Assembly (NCBI GenBank): GCA_947627815.1
Contig: CANQXN010000075.1
Span: 1-8,095 of the forward strand
Direction: 5' to 3'
Source: an uncultured Clostridia bacterium
GTDB taxonomy: Bacteria; Bacillota; Clostridia; Oscillospirales; CAG-272
Length of the DNA stretch: 8,095 nucleotides
In this document: in pieces, positions 6,533 to 8,095 of the stretch
How the letters are laid out: the number at the start of each line of letters is the position of its first letter
Position numbering within the stretch: position 1 is the stretch's first letter
Made by a program: the position numbers and the translations under genes
The notes under the pieces: model-generated
The model's input: the letters and a program-made list of their open reading frames with translations, nothing else
The model's database searches: none
What the model was told of the DNA's origin: nothing

Positions 6533-6550
6533 ATAGGAAAAATAGGAAAA
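6533..6550 (+). repeat. Perfect 9-bp tandem repeat in the mutL leader
   Basis: ATAGGAAAA occurs twice in a row (6533-6541, 6542-6550), directly upstream of the A-rich stretch and ribosome binding site of mutL. It makes most of the 52-nt gap purine-rich and unstructured. Confidence 0.7.
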
Positions 6551-6555
6551 TAAAA

Positions 6556-6573
6556 AGAAAGGCAGGTGAATCC
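6556..6573 (+). promoter_or_regulatory. mutL: Extended ribosome binding site of mutL
   Basis: AGAAAGGCAGGTGAATCC reproduces the complete complement of the 16S rRNA 3' end (AGAAAGGAGGTGATCC) except for two single-base insertions, C6563 and A6570. It places the AGGTGA core five bases before the GTG at 6575 and settles that start. Confidence 0.7.
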
Positions 6574-6574
6574 C

Positions 6575-8095
6575 GTGGGCATCATACAGGTATTGGACTA
6601 TCAGGTGGCCAATCTCATCGCCGCCGGCGAGGTGGTGGAGCGACCCGCCTCCTGCGTCAAAGAGCTTCTTGAAAACGCTTTGGACGCCGGCGCCACCGAA
6701 ATTACCGTGGAGATCAAGCGGGGCGGCGTTGCCTTTCTGCGCGTGACCGACAACGGGTGCGGCATCGCCCGGGAGGATCTGCCGATCGCCCTGAAGCGTC
6801 ACGCTACCAGCAAAATCCGCACCGCCGCCGATCTCGACGGGATTCTGACCTTGGGATTTCGCGGCGAAGCGCTCGCCGCCATCGCCTCGGTCTGCGATCT
6901 GCGCATCATGACCAAGCGCCCGGCCGACAAATTCGGTTCTCTGCTCACCGCTTCCTACGGCAAGGTGACCGATGTGGTGGAGATCGGCGCGCGCAACGGC
7001 ACCACGGTGATTGTGGAAAATCTCTTTGCCAATGTACCCGCCCGCCGGAAGTTTTTAAAGCGCGATGCCTCGGAAGCCATGGCGGTGAGCGGCATTGTGG
7101 AAAAAATAGCGGTTTCCCGTCCCGATGTGGCCTTTCATATGATCTCGGACGGCGTTTCCAAATTTTCCACGCCGGGCGACAGGAAGCTTATTTCCGCCAT
7201 TTACGGCGTCTGGGGCAAGGAATATGCCGAAAAGCTCGTCAAGGTGTCGAATCTCACCGGCGGCGTGGAGGTCATCGGCTATGTCTCGCGGCCGGAGGCG
7301 GTGCGCGCCAACCGCAACGCGCAGAATTTCTTTATCAACGGCCGCTATATCCGTTCCAAAACCGCCACGGCGGCGCTGGAACAGGCGTTTGACTCCTACT
7401 GCGAGACGGGGAAATTCCCCTTCTGTGTGCTTTTTATCCGTCTGCACCCTACCTTAGTGGATGTGAATGTCCACCCCACCAAGCTGGAAGTGAAATTTTC
7501 CAACGAACGGGCGGTTTTTGACGCCGTCTATTGCGCGGTGCGCAACACCCTCACCGACAACGCGAAAGAAGGGGGATTTTTGCTGGAGCCGCGCCGGGTC
7601 ACGCCGGCCGAACGCGGCCTTTACAACGCCTTTGTGCCGGTGGAGGATCGTTTGGAGAACACCCCCACAGCCCCCCTGACCCGCGAGAAAGCTTTTGAAG
7701 AGCCGACGATTGGCGATCTTCTGCCGGCGGAGGAACTGCGGCCGCCCAAAAATAGTGCCGCTTTTTCCGATTCACATCCTTCTCCCGCCGCTCAAACGCC
7801 CGATGCGGCAACGCCCGCCGCGGATTCTGCCCCGGCAAGCCCCATATCTCCCCCTCCGCCCACCCCGACCAAAGTCCCGGACAAAGTCCCGGACAAAGCG
7901 CCTTCCCCTCCGACAGAACAAGGAAAGACCGAGCAGGACAATGATTTTCTGGCCTCGCTCTATCGGTTCGGCAAGACCGACAGGACGCAACAGACAAGCG
8001 CCCCCGCCGCCCCTGTCGCGGCGGACGCTTCTTTCGATGCCGCCCCGGCGGTTACACAGGAAGCGGGCGCATCACCCGATGCCGCCCCGACCATG
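6575..8095 (+). CDS. mutL: DNA mismatch repair protein MutL, C-terminus cut off by window edge
   Basis: MutL is the GHKL ATPase that couples mismatch-bound MutS to downstream repair. In bacteria without MutH it usually also nicks DNA. The 507 codons seen contain the full N-terminal ATPase: ELLENALDAGA with catalytic E30 and Mg-binding N34, DNGCGI at 59-64, RHATSKI at 75-81, GFRGEAL at 94-100, FINGRYIRS, and VDVNVHPTKLEVKF with the ATP-contacting K303. From about residue 330 the protein becomes a low-complexity linker rich in Pro, Ala and Asp, still continuing at the window edge. The C-terminal domain, where the endonuclease motif DQHAAHE(R)xxYE would be expected, is not in view, so its presence is inferred from the lineage. 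The GTG start at 6575 is supported by the extended ribosome binding site and the family N-terminus IIQVLDYQVANLIAAGEVVERP. Confidence 0.97.
   Translation, partial: MGIIQVLDYQVANLIAAGEVVERPASCVKELLENALDAGATEITVEIKRGGVAFLRVTDNGCGIAREDLPIALKRHATSKIRTAADLDGILTLGFRGEALAAIASVCDLRIMTKRPADKFGSLLTASYGKVTDVVEIGARNGTTVIVENLFANVPARRKFLKRDASEAMAVSGIVEKIAVSRPDVAFHMISDGVSKFSTPGDRKLISAIYGVWGKEYAEKLVKVSNLTGGVEVIGYVSRPEAVRANRNAQNFFINGRYIRSKTATAALEQAFDSYCETGKFPFCVLFIRLHPTLVDVNVHPTKLEVKFSNERAVFDAVYCAVRNTLTDNAKEGGFLLEPRRVTPAERGLYNAFVPVEDRLENTPTAPLTREKAFEEPTIGDLLPAEELRPPKNSAAFSDSHPSPAAQTPDAATPAADSAPASPISPPPPTPTKVPDKVPDKAPSPPTEQGKTEQDNDFLASLYRFGKTDRTQQTSAPAAPVAADASFDAAPAVTQEAGASPDAAPTM
7871..7898 (+). repeat. 12-bp tandem repeat in the MutL linker (VPDK units)
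   Basis: AAAGTCCCGGAC is present twice head to tail (7871-7882, 7883-7894), followed by the first four bases of a third copy. It encodes KVPDKVPDK in the disordered linker. The unit is a multiple of three, so slippage would change linker length without shifting frame. Confidence 0.8.
8036..8089 (+). repeat. Spaced 12-bp direct repeat encoding DAAP in the MutL linker
   Basis: GATGCCGCCCCG occurs at 8036-8047 and again at 8078-8089, in the same reading frame, each encoding DAAP. Similar Ala-Pro-Asp wording appears around 7800-7840 but with other codons. Confidence 0.6.

Noticed and set aside
6225..6536. 103-codon frame starting with TTG between mutS and mutL
   Set aside because: It overlaps the 89-residue ORF at 6253 in another frame, lacks a ribosome binding site at its start and has shadow-like composition.
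4921..6585. 554-codon open frame on the minus strand opposite mutS
   Set aside because: It is antisense to the unmistakable MutS ATPase domain and runs through the next gene into the mutL start. Its translation is rich in His, Gly, Arg and Phe with no recognisable domain, as expected from the GC-biased third positions of mutS.

Overview
This is an ordinary chromosomal housekeeping region of a Gram-positive bacterium, most likely a fairly GC-rich member of the Clostridia (Bacillota). Three things support this. All genes have strong AGGAGG-type ribosome binding sites. The MutS is 858 residues long and of Firmicutes type. The order miaB - ricA/ylbF-like - mutS - mutL matches the Bacillus subtilis ymcB(miaB)-ymcA(ricA)-cotE-mutS-mutL block, but without cotE. 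The genus cannot be named from the sequence alone. I see no mobile element, CRISPR array, rRNA or tRNA.

Layout. Positions 1-920 (minus) hold the first 306 codons of hisS (histidyl-tRNA synthetase), running off the left edge. Positions 957-1484 (minus) hold a small zinc-ribbon protein with two membrane helices, 36 nt upstream of hisS and probably its operon partner. Positions 1485-1754 are the only sizeable intergenic stretch and carry two well-formed divergent sigma-A-type promoters, both with extended -10 elements and 17-nt spacers. Between and around them are two inverted repeats, and a possible leaderless 24-codon upstream ORF precedes miaB. On the plus strand follow miaB (1755-3167), a YlbF/YmcA-family gene with a four-cysteine tail (3213-3593), mutS (3646-6222), an unrecognised 89-residue probable membrane protein (6253-6522), and mutL from a GTG start at 6575, running off the right edge after 507 codons.

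How the genes work together. The right-hand block looks like one transcription unit of at least five genes, with gaps of 30-52 nt and no convincing terminator inside. MutS and MutL are the mismatch recognition and matchmaker/endonuclease proteins of post-replicative repair. MiaB is a radical-SAM tRNA thiomethylase. The YlbF/YmcA-family protein, by analogy with B. subtilis, could be part of an Fe-S-containing complex that affects RNA processing. The left-hand pair is a separate translation-related unit.

No clearly new system is visible. The points most worth checking are the small membrane gene wedged between mutS and mutL, the YlbF-like cysteine tail in the ymcA position, the degenerate clamp-binding motif in MutS, the very long proline/alanine-rich MutL linker with in-frame repeats, and the leaderless basic upstream ORF before miaB.
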